Positions 35,401-45,516 of a stretch of 64,000 nt of DNA are shown one piece after another. The position numbers were made by a program, and so were the translations under genes. The first letter of the stretch is position 1; the number at the start of each line of letters is the position of its first letter. Origin of the DNA: Tetmemena sp. SeJ-2015 (lineage: Eukaryota; Ciliophora; Spirotrichea; Sporadotrichida; Oxytrichidae); assembly GCA_027382625.1 (NCBI GenBank), contig JAJKFJ010022503.1, forward strand, positions 28,668-92,667, written 5' to 3'. The notes under the pieces are model-generated. The model ran no database searches. It worked only from the letters and a program-made list of their open reading frames with translations, and was not told where the DNA came from.

Positions 35401-36125
35401 AAATTCAACAGACCGAAATATCGCTTTTGAAAAGAACTTTTGTGTCTTATAACTCTCGACTGAGCCCTCCCACACAAAAGTTACAAGGATACAATGTACT
35501 TAGAATTTTCTGCTCTATAGAATTGTGTAATATTTATTTTAATGTGTGATAGTTCAACTGTCAATTCTTTATTCAATTATAATTATATGTCTAATTTATT
35601 TCCCTTTTTTAATAAATTAAAATCTATAAGTATTAAATCAGTGTGAATAGAATTATCATCTTTAATTTAAAATCTATAGCTTTTAATTCTAAATAAATTG
35701 TTTATAAGATAAAATAATGAAAGCTCAGAGTTGCTAGCAGCTCATATTTTGAGGATTAAAATAAAAAGTCTCCCAAGTTGTCTTAAATATTTTTCAGTAC
35801 TAAATATTATAGAATGAATTCGAATGTAGAATCGAGACTAAGAGATTTTTGAGATAAATAAAGAGGTTGATTATGATTTAGGACTATCATCAGAGCATTA
35901 GGGGTAAGATAAGTAATATTTTTGAACAAAGTTCATATCCCACTAAATCACCTCAATTTTTTTTTGCTTCGACAAATAATTTTAACAGAAACAACAAATA
36001 CAGTATTAATAGTAACAATAGCAAGTAAAATAAGTAGCAAAAACATAAGGAAAAGAAGAAATTGGAGCCAAGTTAGAGCAAAACTAGTTTAAAAATAGTA
36101 AATGCTAAAAATAAATATGCAATGT
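32474..36125 (+). CDS. Coiled-coil protein (gene A), MDSs separated by three IESs
   Basis: MDS 1 begins near MLKDLQIDPLKMRTYGMKKP and contains a 514 nt intron or IES (32603-33116) leading to GAVDEWGAVIKHQAEQHNLN and a 45 nt intron (33223-33267). Long Gln/Glu/Lys helices follow (EVLQKDFERKRAEQEL..., QREMEIQKEYQRQQEDKLNF). IESs of 200, 1106 and 721 bp are flanked by ATAATTT, AAAATA and AATC; excision joins IQHN-FNENKDRGGPNDW, MIKQN-SFIRVFDSYNQREW and QMQN-RDQEIFEINKEVD. A 28 nt intron (35904-35931) leads to an Asn/Ser/Lys-rich tail (SYPTKSPQFFFASTNNFNRN). The composition suits a cytoskeletal or axonemal coiled coil; the exact family is not recognised. A paralogous 3' end lies at 49683-49987. 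Confidence 0.82.
33465..33664. other. Predicted 200 bp IES, pointer ATAATTT
   Basis: 7 bp repeat at 33465-33471 and 33665-33671, same codon phase. Confidence 0.75.
33740..34845. other. Predicted 1106 bp IES carrying a MITE, pointer AAAATA
   Basis: 6 bp repeat at 33740-33745 and 34846-34851, same codon phase. The interior includes the full MITE copy 5. Confidence 0.7.
34240..34640 (+). repeat. MITE family copy 5 (inside IES)
   Basis: Starts atagctgagaatttaatag, contains aacttttgtgtgggagcact, gagaggtgctacaaac and aactcatattaattttcaat, and ends diverged. Confidence 0.85.
35109..35829. other. Predicted 721 bp IES carrying a MITE, pointer AATC
   Basis: AATC at 35109-35112 and 35830-35833. The pointer is short, but the join is in phase and gives the sequence expected from the paralogue (EIFEIN block). 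The interior includes MITE copy 6. Confidence 0.6.
35226..35640 (-). repeat. MITE family copy 6 (inside IES)
   Basis: Starts tatagtaggaaattaaattc and runs through gttgcaacttcgtggcagtt, caagatatgtcatgc and cccacacaaaagttacaagg. A clear TATAG-type left terminus. Confidence 0.85.
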
Positions 36126-36524
36126 TTCAAATAATTAAAAATAAAAACTTATGGAGCTAGCTTTAAAGTATGCATTCATAAATCAAGGCACTTATTAATC
36201 GAGAGATGATTTTACTTTATTATTTTATGTTTTTAAATATGAAATTTGTTTTTATCATTGATTTTTGCATGAAAATAGAACTTAATTATTTTTAGACTTT
36301 AATATATAAATCAATAAAATATTTATTAGTTATAAACAAAATCTATATATTTTAAATACTTAGTTCAGAGAGGTACATTTTCTTAAACTAATGATTTTAG
36401 AGACTTAATAGATTTATTCAAATATATAAGTTTAAAATTTAAATTGAAAATAATCTTCCAAATAATATAAGATGAATGAGATGGTCGATTGATTTAACTT
36501 GGAATTATTTGAGTTTACGCTTTG

Positions 36525-36630
36525 AAAATAGTAAAGTAAAGTAAAATTTTAGGAATATAATTACTAATCAATTTTCAAAACCAACAGTTATCGTACAGAT
36601 TAGAGAAATCGAATATTATCCTTTGTTTTT
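36525..36630 (+). repeat. Family-5 short repeat, copy 1
   Basis: agtaaagtaaagtaaaattt followed by taggaatataattactaat and ccaacagttatcgtac; a related copy lies at 52915-53010. Confidence 0.6.
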
Positions 36631-36654
36631 AAAATAATAATTCTAATAAACCTC

Positions 36655-36925
36655 TACTACTGCATCTATTACCAACAACAATAAAATCGACAAGCTCAAT
36701 TTATAAAACGTGAAAGCGGTGGTGGTTGACTATGCAAGATTATAAGGCAAGTAATTTATACCTCCAACAGAAACTTCTCTTCCTAGGCAGCCTTGAACTA
36801 ATAAGTTTGAATTTGCGTACATTAGAACATCATCTAGAACATGAGCACTTGCAAGCATTACTTTCACTCACTACAACTATCCACAAGGAGTCTACCCTTA
36901 TTCTCAAACTAAAATAGCAGATAAT
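36655..36925 (+). CDS. Unrecognised coding piece, frame uncertain
   Basis: Plus strand starts STTASITNNNKIDKLNLQNV, KAVVVDYARLQGKQ. Later a Tyr/Pro-rich end (HYNYPQGVYPYSQTKIADNQ) is reached if a 39 nt GT-AG intron is removed near 36821-36859; one in-frame TGA remains unexplained. An alternative plus frame (36735-36917) is also open. Confidence 0.38.
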
Positions 36926-37149
36926 CAACTAAAAATCGCAAAATTTAAATCCTTTTATATGTAATATATATTTATAGTGAGATTATTTTACTTATTTTTT
37001 ACAGTAAAAGATATGTAAGATACTAAACCTCTAAGAATTAAATTTTTTAGTATTTAGAAATTTCAGTCATTTATTTTTAAATTAATAATTCTAATTTTAT
37101 TTTGTTTTTTAAATGGTCTATTATTTATAATTTATCCATGTTTTATTTT

Positions 37150-38326
37150 TCATTTTAATTTGTATTTTTTCTGAATCTATTATCTATCCAGCCACGATTT
37201 TAGAATATTTGTTAAGCTTTGTTCTTCTGTAAAGCTTGAAATAAAGAAGACGCAGTCTTCTATGGTAAAACTTGGTAATGTAACTGCTCGTTATGGGCCA
37301 ATTATTGCATTAATATAAATAAAAGGTGAATGAAGAGTACTGTCTTTAAATACTTAAATTTAGGCAATGTTCTCCTCCATCAACTATTTTAAATTGTTCT
37401 CACTCTAAGCTTCAGTAAAACACTAAAAATATTACTATTTACAGTAAAAGCTGGTTTTCTAGCCAACAGTGATAAGTCGTGATGAGCGGATATTATCATT
37501 ACATAAATAATTGCTATTACTTTAAAAACTAGCGAAATTTTAATAAAAAGTAGTTTAAGATTTATAGTTTCAGTATAAACAATGAATTAGGCATGTGACT
37601 ACTACTACAAGTTATTATTAAATTATAGAAATTTAATTTCCATTTAATTATTAAATTTAAAAGTTTTTTCAAAAACGCACTAGGCCGGTCGCCTTTCCCT
37701 GAAGGCTTTCTGGTTTGGTAATCCATTGGCTGGTGGTGAGTGCTTAAAAGAGGCAAGGGAAAAATGGCAGCCGAAGCCCTGGGAAGGTGGTTGAGCTGCT
37801 CACTGGAGAGATAATCAAGGTGAGTGTGCTTCCCACTCACCCTCCTAAAACCTGTTAGGGGTGGAGGGGCGAGATCTATGGGCAAACACTCAGTCATGCA
37901 GTTGGACAGCGAAGCCAGACGCTACGGAGCAGCGGGCTTGCTCCCGGTCCCCAGGCTACCGGATTTTTTTTTCTCCTTTTAGGTTTTTTTTTGATGGTCT
38001 GCAGAAGCCGGGGCTTCTGCTCAGAATGTGAGGTGGCGGGGGTGCAACGTGTTTAATATCCCTATTCGGCTGGGAGGTTTGTATGCGTCAGATAAGTGCG
38101 TCACAGCAATAATTAGCCATGTCACTACTACTACTCTGCTAAGTTATTATTAAATTATAGATATTTAATTTCCATTTAATGAGGATGAGTTATTATCTTC
38201 AACCTAAATTCTCTTATTATTCTATTAAATACTTGCTCTCTCTTTAAAATAAAAACTATTCTTTCATTACGCCAAGCAATTTTAGAAAGCTCTTTAATCC
38301 ATAAAGTTATTTTTGCTTTGTCTCAT
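37150..38326 (-). CDS. Unrecognised protein interrupted by a 29 bp IES and a family-3 element
   Basis: The minus-strand 5' piece (38190-38326) reads AKITLWIKELSKIAWRNERI, VFILKREQVFNRIIREFRLK, then MEIKYLQFNNNL inside a 40 bp repeat. After the 532 bp insert the same frame resumes MEIKFLQFNNNLQQQSHAQF, continuing to ISAHHDLSLLARKPAFT. A 29 bp IES (8 bp pointer) joins to EAQSENNLKQLMEENIAQIQ, VTLPSFTIEDCVFFISSFTE, EQSLTNILKSWLDRQQIQKK and TGA at 37150-37152. Cytosolic-looking helical protein; no family is recognised. The start lies beyond 38326. Confidence 0.72.
37413..37441. other. Predicted 29 bp IES, pointer CAGTAAAA
   Basis: An exact 8 bp repeat at 37413-37420 and 37442-37449. Excision restores the minus-strand frame (PAFT-EAQSEN). 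A 20 nt GT-AG intron inside the same interval would also restore the frame, so the mechanism is not unique. Confidence 0.65.
37609..38140. other. Predicted 532 bp excised segment with 40 bp flanking direct repeats
   Basis: 37609-37648 and 38141-38180 are identical except for one base. The interior is mostly a family-3 element. Both repeats are open in the same minus-strand gene frame. Confidence 0.65.
37675..38120 (-). repeat. Family-3 GC-rich dispersed repeat, copy 2
   Basis: Reverse-complement homologue of 22253-22682. Contains a perfect inverted repeat (gcagaagcc / ggcttctgc) near 38000. No ORF is recognised. Confidence 0.85.
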
Positions 38327-38449
38327 GACTTGTCTTATTTAATATGAATTTTGATTTCATAATCGAAAAAATTAAAGTTATGTTAAGTTTAATTCTTTTT
38401 AAAAAAATTTTAAAATTCTTAAAATAATAAATATCTGTTAAATAGATTT

Positions 38450-38590
38450 AATGAGCAAGAAAAACTGAAGCACTCTGTATACACAAAATCGCTTGAGCAT
38501 TCTCCAAGCAAAAAATATGTCATTACAAATCAATAAGATTAATCCAGCTTTCTCTCACTCATCCATAGCCTAGATATTCATTCAATAATT
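38450..38590 (+). CDS. Short unrecognised MDS
   Basis: Reads FNEQEKLKHSVYTKSLEHSP, SKKYVITNQQDQSSFLSLIH, SLDIHS. Coding-like composition, directly before a family-2 repeat. Confidence 0.42.
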
Positions 38591-38627
38591 TAAATTTATT
38601 AATTATCTTAGATAATTAAAATTATAA

Positions 38628-39420
38628 TTTTAGGGTATAAATTAAATAATTCTTCCAAAGACATCTCTCATTAATAAGTGCTGAGATAATTTAACCTATT
38701 ATATCTAAGAATTTAATGCAAAATAGAAGGTTCATAAAAAGGAAATCAACAGGATGCAAAACAGTGGCAGTTTACTTTGTAGTCTTAAGATCTCTGGATA
38801 ACATTGGCTCTGTAAAACACTTTAACGTTTGTATATTAAAATTATTAAATTAGAGATAAGAAATATTTTAAAAGGATCTATAAAGTCCCCTCCCCAAGCA
38901 TATAATTGTTAACGAGATATTTGACTGGTATGTTTTTATGAGCGAGGTTATTAAATATGCCTACCTGAACTTTTAAATAAGCGCTTACTCTTTATGGTGC
39001 TGCATATCCTTTTGTTGCGACCAAGTACTCTCTAGCCTAGTTTTTGCTGCCAGTCATTGGATCACTACCGATAGCAGCAAAAGCATTCTGGCATTGTCAC
39101 TCATAGCATAGGGTAATAGGAATCCCTGCAGTTCAAACCATGCCTGATTGAGATCGTGATCTATTGGTCACTCAGGAGCCTCGGGTGCCAAGTCTGAATG
39201 CTTAGCAGATAGTCAAATAGAGCTTGACACTGCCTCCAGGAGTGGAGCTCAAGCTGTACTCATAGGAGGTACGCCTTTATAGGTTATCGCATTAACTTTA
39301 GTCCAATAGTCCTTTCCAACTCTTGGCTCTCCAATCCTGTCACTGGATGTCCTCCTAATGTCCGCCATGTCCTCCTTATGTCCATCTGATGTCCGCTAGT
39401 TGTCCGCCAAATAGAGTCCA
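38628..39420 (+). repeat. Family-2 dispersed repeat, copy 2 (longest)
   Basis: About 790 bp. Left end ttttagggtataaattaaat matches copy 3; the core agggtaataggaatccctgc and ttcaaaccatgcctgattga matches copies 1 and 3. The right end has short tandem blocks of the type atgtccgcca / atgtcctcct. Confidence 0.8.
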
Positions 39421-39762
39421 GCCATATCTGCAATAACAAGCAAATATTATTTAGTTTAATATATTATCATTAATATCACAAATAAAATCCATTTGTTTAA
39501 CCATTTTTTAATTTAAATTAATATAATTTTATAGAGATAATTGAATACAATAAAAATTTAATTAATTAAATTAATAATAATTGATATGTTGTTATTGTAC
39601 TGGTTATATAATTAATTAAGGAACATTTCACATTTATTTTATGTATTAAATTTGAACTACAGTTATAATTATATATTTTGTCAAGAATGAGCTTTCCAAG
39701 TTCCTTGAACTAGCTTCAAAAAGTCTGATTTCTTTTGAGAAACAATCCTTTAATTGAGAAAA
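39421..39762. other. AT-rich spacer with a short possible gene end
   Basis: A plus-strand frame at 39680-39758 reads KNELSKFLELASKSLISFEK then QSFN and TGA; otherwise nothing recognised. Confidence 0.3.
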
Positions 39763-40008
39763 ATGAAGAAAGCATTTGTAATTATTATGGCTATATTTTT
39801 ATTGCTTTTCGGGGTTAAATAGATTTAAAATAAAGTTTAGAATTAGGTGGATAGAGGAGTCCATCTGCCAAAGCTAGGGAATTGGATAAAATAGATCAGG
39901 TTCGAATCCCTTTAATTCATAAATTTAAAAGATTATCGTAGTTTAAAATTTATCTTATCAAAAATACGATAAAACTATGCGTTTCAAAATAATTATAAAA
40001 CATAATGA
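39763..40008 (+). CDS. Small protein with N-terminal signal/anchor segment
   Basis: A complete 81-residue ORF, ATG to TGA. It starts MKKAFVIIMAIFLLLFGVKQ, a charged start followed by a hydrophobic segment typical of a signal peptide or signal anchor. The remainder is basic (LKDYRSLKFILSKIRQNYAF). A GGTTCGAATCC sequence inside it mimics a tRNA B box by chance. Confidence 0.42.
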
Positions 40009-40210
40009 TGAATTTACAAATTCACATAAACAAGATAATATCTTTAATAATTTTTGTACATAATGAAAACAGGAATGGCTAATCATTTCTAAAATCAGTT
40101 GAGCAATTATATTGGCAATTTCCATTTATATATCTCAAATTATCTTAAATAAAATTAACCAGATAAATAGAAAAAGTATACATACTAAATTATTCAGGGT
40201 TTTATTATAG

Positions 40211-40590
40211 GATGAATACTAATAGTGAATTAAAGCTCTAATTATTCTTAAATAAACATAATAGTAATTTTAAAGTAAATGACTTATCTAAAGAAGATGA
40301 AGAAGACTAATTAATGCCTTTAAGTTAATTACTATACGTACTTGATTGCTGAAGATCTTCGAGGTTCCTTAAATTTTAAATGAAAGAGGAGAAAAGAAAA
40401 TTGATTTCACAGAATTGGCTTAATATAACTGAACAATCAGACATTCTAGTGCCCATTACAAGAATCCCTATTTCAATAATTCTTGTAAACCTTATTTAAC
40501 TTGACTAAAAAATATAGGAGAAATTAAAAGGAGGAAGACTAATTAAACATGAACTTCGATATAAAGCAAATAAGATTTTTCTAAAATAAA
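40211..40590 (+). CDS. Unrecognised small gene with a 26 nt intron, frame partly uncertain
   Basis: ATG near 40214 gives MNTNSELKLQLFLNKHNSNF, KVNDLSKEDEEDQLMPLSQL. A 26 nt GT-AG intron (40338-40363) joins VPQILNERGEKKIDFTELAQ. A second plus frame from 40381 (MKEEKRKLISQNWLNITEQS, DILVPITRIPISIILVNLIQ) is also open and may be the true downstream exon. Confidence 0.42.
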
Positions 40591-40649
40591 AATGATTCCT
40601 TTTTAAATTACTTTAATCTGATATGAGAGTATTTTCCTTTCTTAAGAAT

Positions 40650-40985
40650 TTAAAAGTTGTTTATTTATTAACAATTACACCTATAATTCACTATTCGTAT
40701 TCAACGTATCATCACTTTTTTCTTCAATTGAAGATGATCCATTCGTATTCATTCTATATACACTAAAATACATATATTCGGCTATTCCTTCACAGAGGTT
40801 GGCTATTGTAACTTATTTAACTAACCTTAAAATAAGAAAATTATCCTCATATAGAGTTAATAGTAACTCTTACATCCTCATTAAGCTATAAACATTAATT
40901 TCCCCTACTAATCTAAAAAGCGACTAGATGCCAGACCTTATAAGATTAACTCAGCCATTATTTACAACATAATTCATACTTTGAT
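40650..40985 (+). CDS. Unrecognised protein fragment ending in TGA
   Basis: About 110 codons open: FINNYTYNSLFVFNVSSLFS, SIEDDPFVFILYTLKYIYSA, IPSQRLAIVTYLTNLKIRKL, LISPTNLKSDQMPDLIRLTQ. Hydrophobic with few Gln codons. It could be a chance frame in AT-rich DNA but lacks TGA over its full length. Confidence 0.38.
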
Positions 40986-42359
40986 TTTATACCTTTAATA
41001 CACTAACTGACTAGTGTTTTTTAGCCATAATTACTACTTGAATGTTATTTTATTTAAATAGCAAAAATAATCTTGCACCTTCAGATAAAAATATATCATC
41101 TATATTTTCCCCTGTAATGTTTTTCTATTTTACAGATTATTTTCTTAATTCATTCAAAATTTAATTTTAAATATCTAAAATATATTTTTACTATTTGATA
41201 TCTATGTATTAAGTCTTAAGATAATTTTGTATAAATATTGAATTATTAAAAAACTGGAGATTGATTAGCAATAATTTAAATATTATTATAAATAAGAATA
41301 TCAAAGGACAAGATCTTCTATTATTTTTTATCACAGAAGAAACTTCTCTCAATATACTGGAGAGATCTTAAGAAACCAAATGAATCAAAAAGAACAACAA
41401 AGGAATTTAATGAGATAAAGCTTACAAATTGAATATCAATTCAAATCATATTTTATTAATAAAATATATATAAATCACATACAAAAATATCAATTAAATT
41501 AAGATAATAGACTTTATAAATTTTTAGTCAATTAATTTATCACGTACTTTTATATTTATAAGATATATCATAGCATTATTTTTTGGATGATCAGGTTTAA
41601 ACTTTATATATTGTAGCTTTATAAATTTTATTGACTTCATTACTTTTAATTATCTGTCTTGGTCTTTTGTTTTAAAAATTAATTATTTTAGTTAGAAATT
41701 TTTAAGCATTTTGTAAATTAATAAGTTTCATCAAAATTAGGGGTATAAAAGAAAATATTGGTAAGATCTTTATAAATGGAGCTTTTACTAATAAATACAT
41801 AGCAGAGATTAATGCAAATTAAGGCTATCTAATGTATTTTGGTTGGATGTATTTAATCAATAATTAAAGAAACTATATGCTACAATTATATTTAAAAGAA
41901 AGATAATCTACATCATTTAGATATCTAATATATTCACATATTAATACCTTCATACTTTTAAAATTTGCTTTTTTATTAAAAAAATAATAGGATTTATATT
42001 ATAAGAAAAATAGTATATTTTATAGCTTAAATTTGAATTTATGTGGGATTCTTCGGGAAGTTGATAAATTATTTTAATTTAAAATAAAGAAATTCAGCAT
42101 GAAAATTTAAATTTCGATATCTTATTAATAGAAAACAGTTGCAATACACTCTGGACTCAAAATATGAATTAAATTATAGTAATAAGTTACATATATTATT
42201 TGCTTAGAGCTCAAATGCTTAGGTTGTCAATAACACTCTCAAATGAATAGATTAAAAGAAGATAACAGATTGTTTTAAAAGGTCGTAATTGTAAAATAAA
42301 GAGTACTGTATTCTATAAGTCTACTTATTAAAATTAGATTTAATACAAATATTTATAAA
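40986..42359. other. AT-rich region with one weak coiled-coil-like piece
   Basis: 41335-41460 plus strand reads SQYTGEILRNQMNQKEQQRN, LMRQSLQIEYQFK, but a second frame is also open. The rest is A/T-rich. Confidence 0.3.
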
Positions 42360-42785
42360 AACTATTTAGATAAAACGAAAAAGTAAAATAGGAGGAAGTA
42401 CGTACTCTTGGACCTTTTTCTCTATAAAACATTATCAAAAATTCATGGTAAGTATAGCAAACAAGCAGAACTTATTAATTATATTCGTTTTTGAGCTTTA
42501 ATGAATAATTTCGCAATATTAATTCGCATTTCAACAATAACATTTTAAATGTAGGAAGATATTTTGATGGGTGAAATAGTAATGCCATTCTCAAATGTTT
42601 AACAGAGAAAGTCATTCAATCGAGATATCTAACTAGAGAAATTAGCTTAAGGTGCTTGAGAAATTTGGAAGAGTGAGAGAGACTATTTGCAAATTTGCTT
42701 GTTCAATGCTTATTTTTTAGAGAAAGTCATTCAAAAGGATGAGTAAATTTATATTTTGAAGAGATAACTCTCAAGGTAAGACTAT
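42360..42785 (+). CDS. Unrecognised gene with a 16 bp-pointer IES
   Basis: Upstream part RQNEKVKQEEVRTLGPFSLQ ... NINSHFNNNILNVGRYFDG, then a TGA at 42570 that needs an unseen junction. The frame NSNAILKCLTEKVIQ then meets a 16 bp direct repeat; joining across it gives KDEQIYILKRQLSR before a gtaag donor at about 42776. No domain is recognised. Confidence 0.5.
42604..42718. other. Predicted 115 bp IES, pointer AGAGAAAGTCATTCAA
   Basis: An exact 16 bp direct repeat at 42604-42619 and 42719-42734. Joining at the repeat keeps a plus-strand frame open. Confidence 0.75.
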
Positions 42786-43095
42786 AATTAAATAACAACA
42801 AATTAATAAGAATAGAGAGCAATAAAATTTTAATTACTTCGCAAGTAAAATTGCACTCACCAATTTTTATTTCTATATCTATCAATTACAATAATGCAAT
42901 CGTATCCTTCCTATAATTTAAAAGAAAGTTTGTGGGATGTTTATAATTATAAGTAATTGATAAATACTTTTAAATCATTCCATTATAAATTCTTGAGCAT
43001 ATATTAACTCATTATCAGACGAAAAGTTATTTATTAAAATATTTATAAGATTAAAAGAAAAATGAAATCTATCATTATATAATTATCTCATTACT

Positions 43096-43430
43096 GATAT
43101 GGCTTACTCCAGCAAGAGGACATTATGGCTACCAAAGGTAAGTTGATCGGACATAAGAGGGAAAGAAGGAATATGGCAGGCTAACAGTGACAATATGTCA
43201 TCCAGAGAAGAGAGATACTTGCCAGGACTAGAAGTCAAGAAGAAATACCACCCCCTATCAGGTGATGGGAGTTCAACATGATGTAAGGAGTGTCACAATG
43301 GCGTCCAGTCTATTGTTCAGGAGCTATTACAATGGCATCAGCTTATCACCGTGGTTACTAACCCTTCAATCATGTCTCCACTATCCTAAACCCCAATTTT
43401 AATCAGAAAAATTCCATTTTCATAATTAAA
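43096..43430 (+). CDS. Possible gene start, low confidence
   Basis: MAYSSKRTLWLPK, then a 22 nt GT-AG intron candidate (gtaagttgatcggacataag plus ag), then KKEYGRLTVTICHPEKRDTC ... MASSLLFRSYYNGISLSPWL. GC-richer than its surroundings, so it could instead be repeat-derived. Confidence 0.35.
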
Positions 43431-43436
43431 ACTTTA

Positions 43437-43618
43437 AGAAAGGGGCTTCGATAAAATTCATCTCTCAGATTTTTTACAATAAAACCTCTAAATTAACCTA
43501 ATTAAGAAATAATCCTTAATTAATCAAATTATTATTGGATTTTATGGAAGTTTTTCTCTATTAGGTCAATTTTGAGGGTTTTATTGTGAAATAGGAGTGA
43601 TCTTTTCGAGGCCCCTTT
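43437..43618. repeat. Inverted repeat (about 60 bp arms)
   Basis: aggggcttcgataaaattca ... aaaacctctaaattaaccta at the left pairs with attaggtcaattttgagggt ... tcttttcgaggcccct at the right (imperfect). The spacer is about 57 bp. Confidence 0.65.
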
Positions 43619-43669
43619 CCTGGCTTTAACTTTGAAAAGGTATTTTTATAATTAAAAATTATATTCCAA

Positions 43670-44347
43670 ATGGTGCATAGCAATAATATCGAATGCAGCA
43701 GACCAGTAGATTTAGAATTGAAATACTGGAGGCTGAAGCAAGATATCTTAATTCTGTCTGCTTTACTTTAAGTCATGGCACTTGAGGTGCCAAAGCAACC
43801 GACTTATCATTAACTCAGTCGTGGAGTGTATCAACTTATGGGATTCCATATCATAACTTTTTACAAGATTTTTAAAATGTCAGAGTCCTTTTGGTAGTCT
43901 GAAGGGACCTTTGAATGGGAAGAATCAATACTGCTCAAGAAATCTATGTCGGTAACAAAGGACACACAGCTCCCAAAAATAGTACTCCTTTCTCAACAAC
44001 AAAAAAATCAGGTAGATATATTTAATAACCTCAATCATTTTAATAAACTTGCCAAATTTTTGTAATTTTAAATAAAAACCCACATCAGTACAGAAATAAC
44101 AATTATAATGGGTTTTAATATCCTTATAAGTATTCATCACTCAGAGCTATATATGGATTTTAAATTTACACCCTTAATCTTTATCTTCATTTGCTTTATT
44201 TCTATTATATAAGTCATATTATTAAAAATAATATATTAAAATAGTCGATATAAGTAATCATTATTGTAATATAGATGCGCTAGAATGGAGAATCACACGT
44301 CTTCTCTATGCACTTTCATTTCCTTAAATTTTGATCACTAAAATTGA
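43670..44347 (+). CDS. Unrecognised protein, long plus-strand ORF
   Basis: ATG at 43670; 225 codons to TGA at 44345-44347. The first 165 codons look coding: MVHSNNIECSRPVDLELKYW, RLKQDILILSALLQVMALEV, PKQPTYHQLSRGVYQLMGFH, FWQSEGTFEWEESILLKKSM, DTQLPKIVLLSQQQKNQVDI. The C-terminal third is AT-driven (Ile/Tyr/Lys) and may be IES. No family is recognised. Confidence 0.52.
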
Positions 44348-44704
44348 GCTTTCCTTTTTAATAAAATTTAAGTTAGCTGCTATCCATATAATCCCCAATT
44401 ACTAAAATGGAACTAATTATAAAATTAAATTAAAAAATATTAATAAGAGTTAAGAAGGTAAAATTTGTATTCTTAAAATTCTTTTCCTCTTCTCACTTTT
44501 AACTCTACAATCTAGGTTAGTACTTGCATCTCTTATTAACTAAAACACTTGTATCCTTTATTAACTATTCCACTTATAATTGTACGATGAAATTCAATCA
44601 AAAATTATTAAAAAATTCTAAAATTCTCTGCTCAAAATATATAAAATACTCTCTCTTCAATTACAATACGACTTAATGAAATAAAAAAGCAATTCACTTT
44701 TCTT
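44348..44704. other. AT-rich spacer
   Basis: Nothing recognised on either strand. Confidence 0.35.
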
Positions 44705-44830
44705 AAAAATTCAATCGTATATTATAAAATTGAATAGCAAGTCCAAAAAGACTACGGCATCAGCCTTAACCAGAGTAGGCTAGAGCAATTCAATGAAAAG
44801 AAAAAATAGCAACTTTATATCATTTAAAGT
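44705..44830 (+). CDS. Coiled-coil MDS
   Basis: Reads KIEQQVQKDYGISLNQSRLE, QFNEKKKQQLYIIQS: heptad-like, charged. It distantly recalls the N-terminal helix of V-ATPase stalk subunits, but the piece is too short to assign. Confidence 0.42.
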
Positions 44831-45192
44831 ATTCTAAATACTCATTATATAACTAAAATATATTTATATTATTTGAATATGTTTGCTTTCTTATTACTTA
44901 CAAACTTTATATTAATCTTAATTTTTTATATAAACGAAATAAGGTTTCATTTTTATTATTATCAAATTATAATTTTATTCTTGAGAATTTATTGTCTTTA
45001 TTCATTTTATAATTAAAATATTATGAAATTAAGAAGCTAAAAAGTACAAAATTAAAAATGTTAATTATTAAAACAAATTTAATTTCACTTAACATTAAGG
45101 CGACACACTTATCACCATAAAATTTAGAAGCATATTTTATATATTTACCAGACAACTGATAAGATATTTATTATTCTAACAATCATGGGGTA
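44831..45192. other. AT-rich spacer
   Basis: Nothing recognised before the inverted-repeat element begins at 45193. Confidence 0.35.
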
Positions 45193-45482
45193 TTAAATTT
45201 TTAATTCTAGGTGAGATTTAAATAAGAACAGAAAATAAATTAAATGTGCTTTATTAAACTTACACATTACGCATTAATTAAATAAAACATCAATTGGAAA
45301 TGATTAGTTCATTGTTACACTGATGCATCGGCACATTAAAGGAGTACTTTATCTTACACTCGAATTTTACTAATGTACTAATCGGTTAAGGTGAAATATT
45401 GAAATCAGGATTAAATTAATAGCTGCACAGGTGAATAGGGTTTAGGGTGTGTGTGAATATTTAAAACCTATAGTTTTTATAT

Positions 45483-45516
45483 TTCATCTAACTGAGTTCT
45501 GACTCAGTTAGATGAA
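45483..45516. repeat. Perfect 15 bp hairpin inside the element
   Basis: ttcatctaactgagt, a 4 nt loop (tctg), then actcagttagatgaa. Located just upstream of the element's coding region. Confidence 0.9.

Noticed and set aside
37562..37897. Minus-strand 111-codon ORF with an internal ATG
   Set aside because: Mostly within the family-3 repeat; the frame is not kept in copy 1 at 22.3-22.7 kb.
38720..38845. Plus-strand frame reading RRFIKRKSTGCKTVAVYFVV
   Set aside because: Lies within a family-2 repeat; not maintained in the other copies.
39838..39920. tRNA-like sequence with GGTTCGAATCC and complementary gaatta/taattc ends
   Set aside because: D-arm-like pairing is present but the T stem has only two pairs and no anticodon stem forms; it also lies inside an ORF with a signal anchor.
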